From an uncultured Clostridia bacterium (GTDB lineage: Bacteria; Bacillota; Clostridia; Christensenellales; CAG-138): a stretch of 34,327 bases of DNA. Shown piece after piece: positions 14,812-22,832 of this stretch. The first letter of the stretch is position 1, and the number at the start of each line of letters is the position of its first letter. The position numbers and the translations under genes are program-made. The DNA is taken from the NCBI GenBank assembly GCA_944336625.1, contig CALVLF010000027.1:1-34327 (forward strand), written 5' to 3'. Under the pieces are notes generated by a model, which had not been told where the DNA came from, did not search any database, and saw only the letters and a list, made by a program, of their open reading frames with translations.

Positions 14812-16564
14812 TTCCAGCTTTTTCAAGCTCCCTTTCCGGTGCCTTGGCCAGGGTAAAGGCAAAGGTCACCCGGCCATCCCGGCTCTCTGCCCAGATCGTT
14901 TCCCCCATCAGGCACATGATCTCATAGGCGATGGAAAGCCCCAGCCCCGTCCCTCCGCCGGAATGGGACTGATCCACCTTATAAAACCGCTCGAAAAGAT
15001 GGGTCAGGTCCTTCTCCCCTATCTCCCCTGGATTGGAAACCCGTATCTCCAGCTTATCTCCCTGATCCAGCACGTCGATGGAAATCACGCCTTCGCTCTC
15101 CCCATGCTTGATGGCATTATCCAGCAGCGCAATGAGCACCTGCTCCGCCCGGTCAGGATTGGTATAAGCCCGGGGGCAGTCCTGGGGCAGGGACAGGCGG
15201 ATCTCCAGCCCGCGCTCCTTTGCGGAAGCCCCATAGCGATCCGCTACATCATAGACCAGGTCGTCAATATGGGCAGACTGCTTGCTGAGGGCCACAGCGC
15301 CGGACTGAAGGCGGGAAAGCTCCAGCAGGTCATCGATGAGCCGGGAAAGGCGCATGGATTCGTGGAGGATATAGCCGTAATACCGGGCCTTATCCGCTTC
15401 CTTTTTCACCAGCCCATCGTTCAGGGCATCCGCCAGGCCCCGGATGGAAGCAAGGGGCGTACGCAGCTCGTGGGAAACATTGGCCACATAGTCGGTGCGG
15501 GTTTTTTCCAGCCTTGCCGACTCCGTAATATCCTGAATGAGCATAACGGCCCCTTCCGTCCGCCCGCCTTCCTGCAGGGGGGCCATGGTGAAGAGCAGGA
15601 TCGCTTCTCCCCGCTCCATGGAAACCGGGGCTGCCTCCCGGCCTGCCAGGGTTTCCTGCAAAAGAGGCTCCAGCTGGGGCCAGAGGGGTGAATCCTTCAC
15701 GGAACCTTCAGGCTTAAGCCCCAGAAGGGATAGCGCTGCCGGATTTTGCTGTAAAACTTCCTCTTTCTGGCCAAAGGAGGCAATCCCCTCTCCCAGACCG
15801 TTAAGGGTAGCTGTCAGCCGGTTCTTTTCAAAGGTTAGATCGCCAATGGTGGCGGCCAGGGCCGCGCTCAGATAATTCAGAGACCGGCCCAGGCTGGCGA
15901 TCTCGTCACCCCCTTCCTCCGGCGCCCGCACGGCAAAGTTGCCCCGGGCCATAGCATTGGCGATGGTCTGCATCTTGCGAATGGGCTGCAGAATATTTTT
16001 GGAACTAATATAGACCGGCAGCACCATAATGGCCGTAACCGCTACCATGGTCACCACCAGGGCTTTGAGCAGGCTGTTGATAGCGGTACTCACTTCCCTT
16101 AGCGGTTTTATGAGAAAAACGGCTCCAATAACGTTGTCGCTGGCCCCATAAACGGGCTGGCCGATGATCACGCCCTGGTCATTGCGGGTATTGGGGGAAT
16201 AAAGGGCATTGCCGGCCAAAACATCCGCCACATAGTTTTCCAGAATCTGGCCGTTCCGCAGGGCCCCTTCCTGGGAAGGGTAGGCAAACAGCTCCCCTGC
16301 CCCATTGTAGACATATACGGAAGCATCCCAGATATGGTACCCCGAACCCATGGCCATGCCATAGGCATCCAGATTAATCCGCCCCTGCAGGTATTCCGAG
16401 GTCAGCTCCGCAATAAATTCGGCCCGGGGAGCCATTTCCCGGGCCTTTATCTCAGAAAAGACCGTCCGCCCGTAATAATTGAAAGTAAGGGCCGTCAATA
16501 CGGCGCTGAGCACGATGGCCAGCAGGGTTACGGTCAGCGTTTTTCGCAGAATGGTATTTTTCAA
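14801..16564 (-). CDS. PAS-containing sensor histidine kinase, paralog of the downstream one
   Basis: Sensor kinase of 587 residues. Order: membrane segment 1 (about 8-29), sensor region (30-165, containing YGMAMGSGYHIWDASVYVYN, likely a PAS-like fold), membrane segment 2 (166-187), HAMP (188-240), cytoplasmic PAS (245-350), HisKA with His365 in NVSHELRTPLASIRG, then an ATPase domain with DNAIKHGE, and GGTGLGLSIAYE near the end. A DTGxGI-like G1 box is replaced by RVSNPGEIGEKDL, so the aspartate of that box is missing; ATP binding may be altered, though phosphatase or pseudo-kinase function is possible. The start is TTG at 16564, 5 bases after the regulator stop; the next Met would lose the first membrane segment. 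Confidence 0.9.
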   Translation of the reverse strand: MKNTILRKTLTVTLLAIVLSAVLTALTFNYYGRTVFSEIKAREMAPRAEFIAELTSEYLQGRINLDAYGMAMGSGYHIWDASVYVYNGAGELFAYPSQEGALRNGQILENYVADVLAGNALYSPNTRNDQGVIIGQPVYGASDNVIGAVFLIKPLREVSTAINSLLKALVVTMVAVTAIMVLPVYISSKNILQPIRKMQTIANAMARGNFAVRAPEEGGDEIASLGRSLNYLSAALAATIGDLTFEKNRLTATLNGLGEGIASFGQKEEVLQQNPAALSLLGLKPEGSVKDSPLWPQLEPLLQETLAGREAAPVSMERGEAILLFTMAPLQEGGRTEGAVMLIQDITESARLEKTRTDYVANVSHELRTPLASIRGLADALNDGLVKKEADKARYYGYILHESMRLSRLIDDLLELSRLQSGAVALSKQSAHIDDLVYDVADRYGASAKERGLEIRLSLPQDCPRAYTNPDRAEQVLIALLDNAIKHGESEGVISIDVLDQGDKLEIRVSNPGEIGEKDLTHLFERFYKVDQSHSGGGTGLGLSIAYEIMCLMGETIWAESRDGRVTFAFTLAKAPERELEKAGKNV

Positions 16565-16569
16565 AGGGT

Positions 16570-17262
16570 CTATTCCCCGCTTTCGAATTTGTAGCCTACG
16601 CCATATACGGTTTTAATGCCCCAATTTACCCCTTCCTGCGGAAGCTTCTGGCGAATGCGCTTAATCTGCGTATCCACCGCCCGGGTATCCCCAAAGAAAT
16701 CATAACCCCAGACCTGGGAGAGCATCTGCTCCCGGTCGAATACCCGGCCGGGCTTGGAGGCCAGCAGGTACAGAATCTCTACTTCCTTAGGGGTAAACTG
16801 CAGGGGAACGCCGTTTACCCGCACGTCATAATTGGCGATATTGATCTCCAGCCCATCGAAGCGCAGGGTCTTTTCCGGCTCTTCCTTGGCGGCGCTGAAG
16901 CGGCGCAGAACGGCCTTGACCCGGGCTACAACCTCCCGGGCGCTGAAGGGCTTGACGATATAATCATCCGCCCCCAGCTCCAGGCCCAGGATACGGTCGA
17001 TCTCCTCCCCCTTTGCGGTCAGCATAATAATGGGCACCCGGCTCTTTGCCCGGATCTCCCGGCATACGTCGATGCCGTTCTTCTTGGGCATCATGATATC
17101 CAAAATAATCAGGTCCGGCTTTGTGCTTTCGGCCATTTGCAGGGCCTCTTCCCCATTCATGGCGGAATCATAGGCAAAGCCTTCGTTTTGTAAATATACG
17201 CCCAGCGTCTCATGGATGATGGGCTGATCGTCACAGATCAAAATGCGCTGCATCTCTTCCAT
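16570..17262 (-). CDS. OmpR-family response regulator, first gene of tandem cluster
   Basis: A 230-residue regulator: receiver with acidic pair CDD (10-12), phospho-acceptor Asp55 in ILDIMMPKKNGID, Lys in YIVKPFSARE, and a winged helix (VDTQIKRIRQKLPQEG ... VYGVGYKFESGE). The frame stays open to 17358, but the ATG at 17262 has AAGGAG 8 bases upstream and starts just before the receiver fold, so it is preferred. It forms an operon with the kinase 5 bases downstream. A promoter with a consensus -10 is at 17374-17402, giving a ~100-base untranslated leader. Confidence 0.95.
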   Translation of the reverse strand: MEEMQRILICDDQPIIHETLGVYLQNEGFAYDSAMNGEEALQMAESTKPDLIILDIMMPKKNGIDVCREIRAKSRVPIIMLTAKGEEIDRILGLELGADDYIVKPFSAREVVARVKAVLRRFSAAKEEPEKTLRFDGLEINIANYDVRVNGVPLQFTPKEVEILYLLASKPGRVFDREQMLSQVWGYDFFGDTRAVDTQIKRIRQKLPQEGVNWGIKTVYGVGYKFESGE

Positions 17263-17373
17263 ACGCTCACTCCTTATCTTTTCAAGCCCTGGCAGCGGCT
17301 GTTGTTGGTGGATAAACCGGCGCACCCCGGCCGGCAAAAGGGCCGCCTGCGAGCACATCGTTTTCTTTTATTC

Positions 17374-17402
17374 ATTATAATATCCAGGTGCAAGCCCTGC
17401 AA
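17374..17402 (-). promoter_or_regulatory. putative promoter of the two-component cluster
   Basis: On the minus strand TTGCAG (complement of 17397-17402) and a perfect TATAAT (17374-17379) are 17 bases apart, with an expected start near 17366. It lies in the divergent gap between the regulator and the CotH gene. Confidence 0.55.
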
Positions 17403-17472
17403 GCAGAGTGGGCCCGTTGTCATAATTTTTCCCAATTGCGCCAAAATCAAAAAGCAGTCTTAAACAGGCTGC

Positions 17473-17640
17473 CGCAAAAGTGGCGGTGGCTACTTTTGCG
17501 AGGTTTGCATGGGCTCCCTTGCGCCTGCGGCGCGGCTGCTGCGCGCAGGGCGGCGCAGGGCGCAAACGCTGGTGGAAAACCTTCCGCTGCGCCCGCGCCT
17601 TTCCTGAAAAGCCGGCTTTTGCGGATTTGCTGCGCATATG
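17473..17640. repeat. GC-rich repeat, left copy flanking the CotH gene
   Basis: Most of the geneless stretch 17403-17736 is this GC-rich, dyad-rich segment. It has a perfect 9-bp hairpin CGCAAAAGT/ACTTTTGCG (17473-17481, 17492-17500). Two words reappear in inverted orientation beyond the CotH gene: 17614-17640 matches 21223-21249 with about four differences over 27 bases, and 17516-17533 matches 21268-21285 exactly over 18 bases. Downstream, AACCC/GGGTT plus a T-run (17679-17695) looks like a weak plus-strand terminator. No gene is credible here. Confidence 0.5.
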
Positions 17641-17736
17641 GCCAAATTCGATGAAAGCCGGCGAAGTTGTGCCCCCCGAACCCCCAGGGTTTTTTCGAGC
17701 ATGCGCAAATTCTCCCCTTTCAAATGGGGGCAACTA

Positions 17737-17745
17737 TGCTATAAT
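17737..17745 (+). promoter_or_regulatory. extended -10 promoter directly before the CotH gene
   Basis: TGCTATAAT is a perfect extended -10 element. Its last base at 17745 counts as -7, which puts +1 at 17752, the A of the ATG. There is no Shine-Dalgarno sequence in between. A convincing -35 is not visible. Confidence 0.55.
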
Positions 17746-17751
17746 GTAGGC

Positions 17752-20700
17752 ATGTCTGAAAAGGGTATTTTGAATCGAATCCTGTCCGTTGCCGCCGCCT
17801 TGCTTCTGGCCTTTTGCCTGCAGGGCTGCGGCTTTTCCCTGCCCGTATCTGCCAGCGGGGAAAATCCCCTCGTAATCAGCGAGGTCGTTTCCTCCAATTC
17901 CCTTTCTTTAACCCATCCGGAGCTGGGCTCTCCGGACTGGATCGAGCTGTATAACGCCTCCGCCTCCACCATAGACCTTTCCGGCTATGGCCTGAGCGAT
18001 AATGTAAAAGATCCCCATAAATGGACCTTCCCGGAGGGCACCAGCATTGCCCCCGGCGGGTATCTTCTGGTTTATGCCTGTGAATACACGGGGGCGGATG
18101 ACAGCCTGCTGTGCACTGGCTTCGGCCTTTCCAAAAATGGGGAATCCCTGCTGCTGACGGACGTTTACTATGATATCCTTCAGCAAGTGGATATTCCCGC
18201 GCTTCTCTCCGATGTATCCTACGCCCGGGATGATGCGGGGGAATATGGCTATACCGCCACCCCTACGCCAGGGACGGCCAACGAGGGGCTGGTCTATTCC
18301 TCCCCGGCGGACGCTGTCACCGCCGGCGTTTCCACGGCCCTTACCATTACCGAGTGCATGCCCCAGGGGGGCAGCGCATATACGGCGGCGGATGGCCGGG
18401 CCTATCCCTGGGCCGAGATCTGTAACGGCAGCGACTCCGCCCTGGTGCTGTCGGATTACTATCTTTCGGACAATGCCAACAACCCCCTCAAATACCGCCT
18501 GCCCGGCACCACCCTGGAGCCGGGGGAATACCTGGTGGTCTGGTTTTCCGGCGATGAAGGAAATGATGGGGTCCACGCCTCCTTCCGGCTGGGCTCGGAG
18601 GATGATTCCCTCTGCCTGAGCGATGCCAATGGCAATATCCTTTCCATGCTCTCCTGGCCCCTTACAGGCCTTCCGGAGGGGGTATCCGTGCTGCCCGGCG
18701 GCCAGTATACCGCCCTGGCCACCCCCGGCGCTGCCAATGAAACGGAGAGCCTTTTTACCGCCCTGGATTTTTCCAGCCTTTCGGATGTATCCGCTCTGCG
18801 CCTAAGTGAGGCGCTCATGGATAATCAATACAGCCTGCGGGATGAAGCCGGGGCGCGGGAGCCCTGGCTGGAACTCTATAACGGGGGCGATTCCCTCCTC
18901 AGCCTGCGGGGCTGTTATTTGAGCGACGATCCGGGCAACCCCTTCAAATGGGCCTTTCCGGAGGATGCTACCATAGAGCCCGGCGGGTATCTGATCGTAT
19001 TCCTTTCCGGCAAGGAGAGTCAGGGCGGGTATCTGCATACCTCTTTCCGCCTTTCTTCTTCCGATGAAGCCATCCTCCTGACCCAGGTTGCCACCATGGG
19101 CCGGATGGAATGGACCCTGCCGGGAACCCTGGGAGAAAACGTATCCATAGGCCTGGATGAAGGGGGAAACCTGGCCTATTTTGCCACCCCCACCCCGGCC
19201 GCACCCAACACGACCCACGCTTATGCCGACCCGGCCAGCGCCGGCTATACGGATATGACGGGGGTTTATATCAGCGAGGTCAGCGCCGTCAGCGCCGCCA
19301 AGAGCGGCCGTGCAGACTGGATCGAGCTGCATAACGCCTCGGATTCCTCCCTGGATCTGTCCGGTTGGCATATCAGCGATGACGCGGACGATCTTTATAA
19401 ATGCACCCTGGAGGATCTGACCCTTTCCCCCGGCGATTACGCAGTGATCACCGCCTCCTCCAGCTCCGACCAGGGCGCTACGGCGCCCTTTGGCATATCT
19501 CCCAGCGGTGAGACCCTGTTCCTGGTGGATTCCGCCGGAAATATCCGGGATGTGTTTCAAACGGGCGCCTTGCGCCTGGGCATAACTGCTGGCCGGGCGC
19601 AGGGCAGCCCGGAGCGGGTCTATTATGCATCCGCTACCCGGGGAGAGGCCAATGGGGAAAGCTATTATACGGGCTTTGCAGCAGAACCGGTCTTTTCCCA
19701 GATGGAGCTCTATCAGACGGCCGTTTTCCAGCTCTCCATCTCTTGCGCCACGGCGGGCGCAGAGATCCGCTATACCCTGGATGGCAGCGAGCCTACAGAG
19801 GAATCTCCCCTTTATACCGGCCCCCTTTCCATCCAGGAAAACACCCCGCTGCGGGCGAAGGCCTTTTGCAGCGGCCTTCTGCCCAGCGATACCGCCACCG
19901 CCACCTACCTCTTCGAAACGCCCCATACCCTGCCGGTGGTGTGCCTTACCGTGGATCCGGAAAACTGGCAGGAGGTTTACTCCGTTACGGAGCGGGCGGA
20001 CCGGGTGGAGCGGGAAGGGCACTTTTCCTTTTACGAAACCGACGGACGCCTGGGCACGGCCTTTGGCTGCGGCCTAAGGGCCAGCGGCTCCTCCACCCTG
20101 ACAGCCCGGCAGAAATCCCTGGCTGTTTTCCTCCGGGGGGCCTATGGCCAAAGCTCTACGGCCTATCCATTTTTTACCGATAGCGACGTGAACGTCTTCT
20201 CCTCCTTTGTCCTGCGCAATTCCGGCCAGGATCGGGATAACGCCCGTCTACGGGACAGCTTCTTTTCCAAGGCGGTGAAGGGGCTGAACATCGAATATGC
20301 GGAGACCCGCCTGGTGATCGTTTACGTAAACGGCCAATATTGGGGCATTTACGACCTGAATGAAAACCAGAACGAGGACTATATGGCCGCCCATTACGGC
20401 GTGGACCCGAATGCTGTAGATATCATCCGCCGGAATGTTGGGGCCCTGGCCGGGCGCAACAGCGATAATAAGCGGGTTCGGGCCTATGCCTTGGAGCGAG
20501 ATCTTTCCAATGATGCGATCTATCAGGAATTCATTACATGGGTAGATCCGGATTATTTTACAGATTACCTGATTGCCCAAACCTTCTTCTCCAATGGAGA
20601 TATGTTCAACCAGAAGTATTGGCGCAGCCAGGACTATACTGTCCGCTGGAGGCCCGTCTACTATGATTTGGATTTGGCCCTTTCCGGCGGAAGCCCTACC

Positions 20701-21114
20701 CGCAATATCCTTCCCAGCTATTTCAACGCTGAGGGCGTTCCTTCGCAGGATGGCTCCCTGACCAATATGGACCTGTATGTGGGCCTGCGGAAAAACGAAG
20801 GCTGGTGCCTCTCCTTTGGGGAGCGGTATGTATACGTGGTCTATAATTACTTTAATCCAGAGCGCACCACTGCCATTCTGGATGAGATGGCTTCTGCCAT
20901 GCGGCCCGAGATGGAGCGGCATATCCAGCGCTGGGGGGAGCCCAGCAGCCTCTCCGCCTGGGAAAAGGAGGTGGCCGCTCTGCGGGAATGCCTGGAGGAA
21001 CGGACGGAATACGCCCTTCGCTATCTGCAGCGGGAATTCGGCTTTAGCGACGAGCAGATGGAGGAATGGACGCAGAAGGCCCTTGCTGCCCAGGAGGAGG
21101 AAGCTCTTGCCTGA
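17752..21114 (+). CDS. CotH-kinase lipoprotein with four lamin-tail domains
   Basis: A 1120-residue surface lipoprotein. The N-terminus MSEKGILNRILSVAAALLLA ends in a lipobox (CLQGC), so it should be lipid-anchored outside the membrane. Four lamin-tail (LTD) domains follow, each with an SEV/SEA opening, a WIELYNAS-like strand, LSD, and PGGYLLV: about 17866-18150, 18340-18560, 18800-19020 and 19260-19480. A chitobiase-C-like domain (IRYTLDGSEPTEESPLYTG) lies near 19760-19920. Then comes a CotH domain (LPVVCLTVDPENW ... YVNGQYWGIYDLNENQNED ... VYYDLDLAL). In Bacillus CotH phosphorylates spore-coat proteins; related bacterial surface proteins are uncharacterised. The ATG at 17752 has no ribosome binding site; an in-frame TTG at 17770 after GAAAAGGG is the alternative start. 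The gene stands alone, flanked by inverted repeats and ended by a terminator. Confidence 0.9.
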   Translation: MSEKGILNRILSVAAALLLAFCLQGCGFSLPVSASGENPLVISEVVSSNSLSLTHPELGSPDWIELYNASASTIDLSGYGLSDNVKDPHKWTFPEGTSIAPGGYLLVYACEYTGADDSLLCTGFGLSKNGESLLLTDVYYDILQQVDIPALLSDVSYARDDAGEYGYTATPTPGTANEGLVYSSPADAVTAGVSTALTITECMPQGGSAYTAADGRAYPWAEICNGSDSALVLSDYYLSDNANNPLKYRLPGTTLEPGEYLVVWFSGDEGNDGVHASFRLGSEDDSLCLSDANGNILSMLSWPLTGLPEGVSVLPGGQYTALATPGAANETESLFTALDFSSLSDVSALRLSEALMDNQYSLRDEAGAREPWLELYNGGDSLLSLRGCYLSDDPGNPFKWAFPEDATIEPGGYLIVFLSGKESQGGYLHTSFRLSSSDEAILLTQVATMGRMEWTLPGTLGENVSIGLDEGGNLAYFATPTPAAPNTTHAYADPASAGYTDMTGVYISEVSAVSAAKSGRADWIELHNASDSSLDLSGWHISDDADDLYKCTLEDLTLSPGDYAVITASSSSDQGATAPFGISPSGETLFLVDSAGNIRDVFQTGALRLGITAGRAQGSPERVYYASATRGEANGESYYTGFAAEPVFSQMELYQTAVFQLSISCATAGAEIRYTLDGSEPTEESPLYTGPLSIQENTPLRAKAFCSGLLPSDTATATYLFETPHTLPVVCLTVDPENWQEVYSVTERADRVEREGHFSFYETDGRLGTAFGCGLRASGSSTLTARQKSLAVFLRGAYGQSSTAYPFFTDSDVNVFSSFVLRNSGQDRDNARLRDSFFSKAVKGLNIEYAETRLVIVYVNGQYWGIYDLNENQNEDYMAAHYGVDPNAVDIIRRNVGALAGRNSDNKRVRAYALERDLSNDAIYQEFITWVDPDYFTDYLIAQTFFSNGDMFNQKYWRSQDYTVRWRPVYYDLDLALSGGSPTRNILPSYFNAEGVPSQDGSLTNMDLYVGLRKNEGWCLSFGERYVYVVYNYFNPERTTAILDEMASAMRPEMERHIQRWGEPSSLSAWEKEVAALRECLEERTEYALRYLQREFGFSDEQMEEWTQKALAAQEEEALA

Positions 21115-21125
21115 ATTCGCATAGC

Positions 21126-21157
21126 AAAAAGCGCCCTGAAGCTTTCTGGGGCGTTTT
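21126..21157. terminator. terminator after the CotH gene, possibly bidirectional
   Basis: CGCCC (21132-21136) and GGGCG (21149-21153) pair around an 11-12 base loop, with AAAAA before and TTTT after. It ends the CotH transcript and could also stop minus-strand transcription arriving from the right. Confidence 0.7.
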
Positions 21158-21222
21158 AAGCGTGTCAAAAGACCTCTCGGAGGGCCAGAGCAGGCAATCT
21201 TAGCTGGTAGAATCGGATTTAG

Positions 21223-21285
21223 CACATGTGCGGCAAATCCGCAAAAGCCTTCCATGGCTCCTGGGCTGCGCCGCAGGCGCAAGGG
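21223..21285. repeat. GC-rich repeat, right (inverted) copy flanking the CotH gene
   Basis: This segment carries, in inverted orientation, the two words of the left copy: 27 bases at 21223-21249 with about four differences, and the exact 18-base GCGCCGCAGGCGCAAGGG at 21268-21285. The spacing between the words is shorter here (18 versus 80 bases), so it is a diverged or partly deleted copy. It could be a dispersed intergenic repeat of this genome. Confidence 0.5.
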
Positions 21286-21318
21286 CGGCAATCCACCGCC
21301 CCCAATTTTCAACAGCTG

Positions 21319-21353
21319 GAAAACGCCGCCCTGAAAGGTGCCAGGGCGGCGTT
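21319..21353 (-). terminator. terminator of the GNAT/DUF3795 operon
   Basis: AACGCCGCCCT (21322-21332) and AGGGCGGCGTT (21343-21353) form a perfect 11-bp stem with a 10-base loop. On the minus strand TTTT follows. It lies 30 bases after the stop codon of the GNAT gene. Confidence 0.8.
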
Positions 21354-21382
21354 GTTGCTCCTTCCAACGGGGCATTTCCGCT

Positions 21383-22132
21383 TTATTTTTGCAAGATCCG
21401 CTTCAACTGGGGAAGGCCCAGCAGGTTTACCGTTTCAAATTTACCTTTATAAAATACGGCCCAATTGTTGAAAACGCAGGGCAGAGCCTTGGCCTTTTCC
21501 AGGGAATCCACCTCTATAAAGGAAAAGGGGACGCCGTTTTCTTCGCAATATTTGCGGATGGTTTGCAGCGTCTGTGGAATATAGGGGCACTGCATATCAT
21601 AGTAAATGGTCAGCGCATCGCTTTGAATCGCCGCCGTTTTTACCCCTGGCCCAAACCGGGGCAGGGTCCCATCCAAGGAAAGCGCCAGCAGCGCATAGCC
21701 GTAATCCGTAGTGTCAACGGTTTGAAAGCCAAACCGTTTTGCAAAAGCCTGATCGGAAAGCCAGGCCTTCTGCTTCTGAGCGCCCAGCATGCACAGGCCA
21801 GATTTCCCCTTTTCCCGGGCATCCTCCAGGCAGTATTCCAGCAGCGCTTTACCATAGCCCTTCCCCCGGAATTCTCCCAGCACCCAAAGGCAATAGATAT
21901 AAATATAGTTGTTTCCCTCGATGGGGACCCATGCTTTCTCCAGCGGCGCATACTCTATAAATACCGTTGCTTTTGCATCCAGCTTGCGAAATACATGGCC
22001 CTCCTGCAGGCGCGCTTCCAGCCATTGCCGTTTGGCCTCCACCCCCGGGTGGCTCTTTTTGCTGCGGATGATGCAGCATAGATGGGTATCCTGCAGCGTA
22101 TCCGGTGTCAGGTTGATAAAGTTCCCCTCCAT
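21383..22132 (-). CDS. GNAT acetyltransferase with YoaP-like C-terminal domain
   Basis: A 249-residue two-part protein. The N-terminal half is a GCN5-type acetyltransferase: VLGEFRGKGYGKALLEYC holds the acetyl-CoA loop (RGKGYG, 89-94), with CMLGAQK and RFGFQTVD after it. The C-terminal ~85 residues (TIYYDMQCPYIPQTL ... FIEVDSLEKAKALP ... VFNNWAVFYKGKFETVNLL) look like a thioredoxin-type fold with a single cysteine in place of CxxC, as in YoaP-type proteins. The substrate is unknown. ATG at 22132 with AAAGGTGG upstream is preferred over an in-frame TTG seven codons earlier. It follows the DUF3795 gene by 24 bases, and both probably form an operon. Confidence 0.85.
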   Translation of the reverse strand: MEGNFINLTPDTLQDTHLCCIIRSKKSHPGVEAKRQWLEARLQEGHVFRKLDAKATVFIEYAPLEKAWVPIEGNNYIYIYCLWVLGEFRGKGYGKALLEYCLEDAREKGKSGLCMLGAQKQKAWLSDQAFAKRFGFQTVDTTDYGYALLALSLDGTLPRFGPGVKTAAIQSDALTIYYDMQCPYIPQTLQTIRKYCEENGVPFSFIEVDSLEKAKALPCVFNNWAVFYKGKFETVNLLGLPQLKRILQK

Positions 22133-22156
22133 ATTTCCACCTTTCCTATCCAAGCT

Positions 22157-22717
22157 TTACTTCCGGGCGCAGGTCCGTTTTTTCTTTCGCAGCTTCAGTT
22201 CCAGCCCACGCTCCCCGGCCTTGTGCTGGAGTTGCTGGACGATATAGGCGCTTTTTTCCCGCTCCGGCAGGCTAGTAAAGCCGGGGTCTTTCCGCGCCTG
22301 CACCAGAGCTTCCTGGATTTCGGAAATCTCCAGCAGGTTCACTGCCAGGCAAAAAAAGTTCTTTCGCCGCCCGTCGTTATACTTTTCCAGCAGCAGGTGC
22401 AGGAGCTTGGACTTCTCTTGCTGCTCCTGGTTGTATTGTGCAATGCCGATTCTTTGCGCACGCTCCAAGTCCTCCCGCTGCCGCCTGTGGGTAATGAAGG
22501 AATCATAGGGAGCCATATCCTGGTAGCGCAGGCAGGGATATTCCTTGCAGGCAGAGCAATATTCCGGGCTGCCATGGTTTAGGCTGCATTTTGCAATGGT
22601 GCAGGGCTGGTTTCCCCTGCCGCAGCCACCGCAGTGCCCGCTTAAAAGCATGGGGCATAACCCGCAATTGAGCCCGCAGAGGGAAAGAAGCTGGTTTTCC
22701 CGTTTGAATCCTTTCAT
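22157..22717 (-). CDS. cysteine-rich DUF3795-type protein
   Basis: A 186-residue cytoplasmic protein with ten cysteines in the first 62 residues (C14, C18, C21, C29, C32, C39, C44, C54, C57, C62), spaced as in small metal- or cluster-binding domains. The start MKGFKRENQLLSLCGLNCGL and the string CSACKEYPC are typical of the DUF3795 family, whose function is not known to me. The C-terminal half is helical and charged, ending LKLRKKKRTCARK. GGAGGG precedes the ATG. It is the first gene of a two-gene operon with the GNAT protein, a pairing that suggests a shared modification or metal-handling job; that is inference. Confidence 0.8.
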   Translation of the reverse strand: MKGFKRENQLLSLCGLNCGLCPMLLSGHCGGCGRGNQPCTIAKCSLNHGSPEYCSACKEYPCLRYQDMAPYDSFITHRRQREDLERAQRIGIAQYNQEQQEKSKLLHLLLEKYNDGRRKNFFCLAVNLLEISEIQEALVQARKDPGFTSLPEREKSAYIVQQLQHKAGERGLELKLRKKKRTCARK

Positions 22718-22779
22718 AATGCCCTCCGTCTTTGCAGCTTATTGGGCCAGGGTGGGTCTGGGTCCTGCCGGGTTTATGA

Positions 22780-22813
22780 AATAAAGGGCCATCCAGCTGG
22801 ATAGCCCTTTATT
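22780..22813. terminator. terminator after yebC (both orientations possible)
   Basis: AATAAAGGGCCATCC (22780-22794) and GGATAGCCCTTTATT (22799-22813) pair over 15 bp with one mismatch and loop AGCT. A TTTATTT-like tail follows on both strands. It lies 20 bases beyond the yebC stop. Confidence 0.85.
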
Positions 22814-22832
22814 TTCGCCGCAAGGAGGGCGT

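Noticed and set aside
17679..17696. Terminator before the CotH promoter (AACCC/GGGTT plus T-run)
   Set aside because: Only five base pairs and no plus-strand gene ends before it; mentioned in the repeat entry but not called.
18802..21375. Minus-strand open frames of 406 and 375 codons opposite the CotH gene
   Set aside because: Shadow frames with no ribosome binding site; the plus strand carries clear LTD and CotH motifs throughout.
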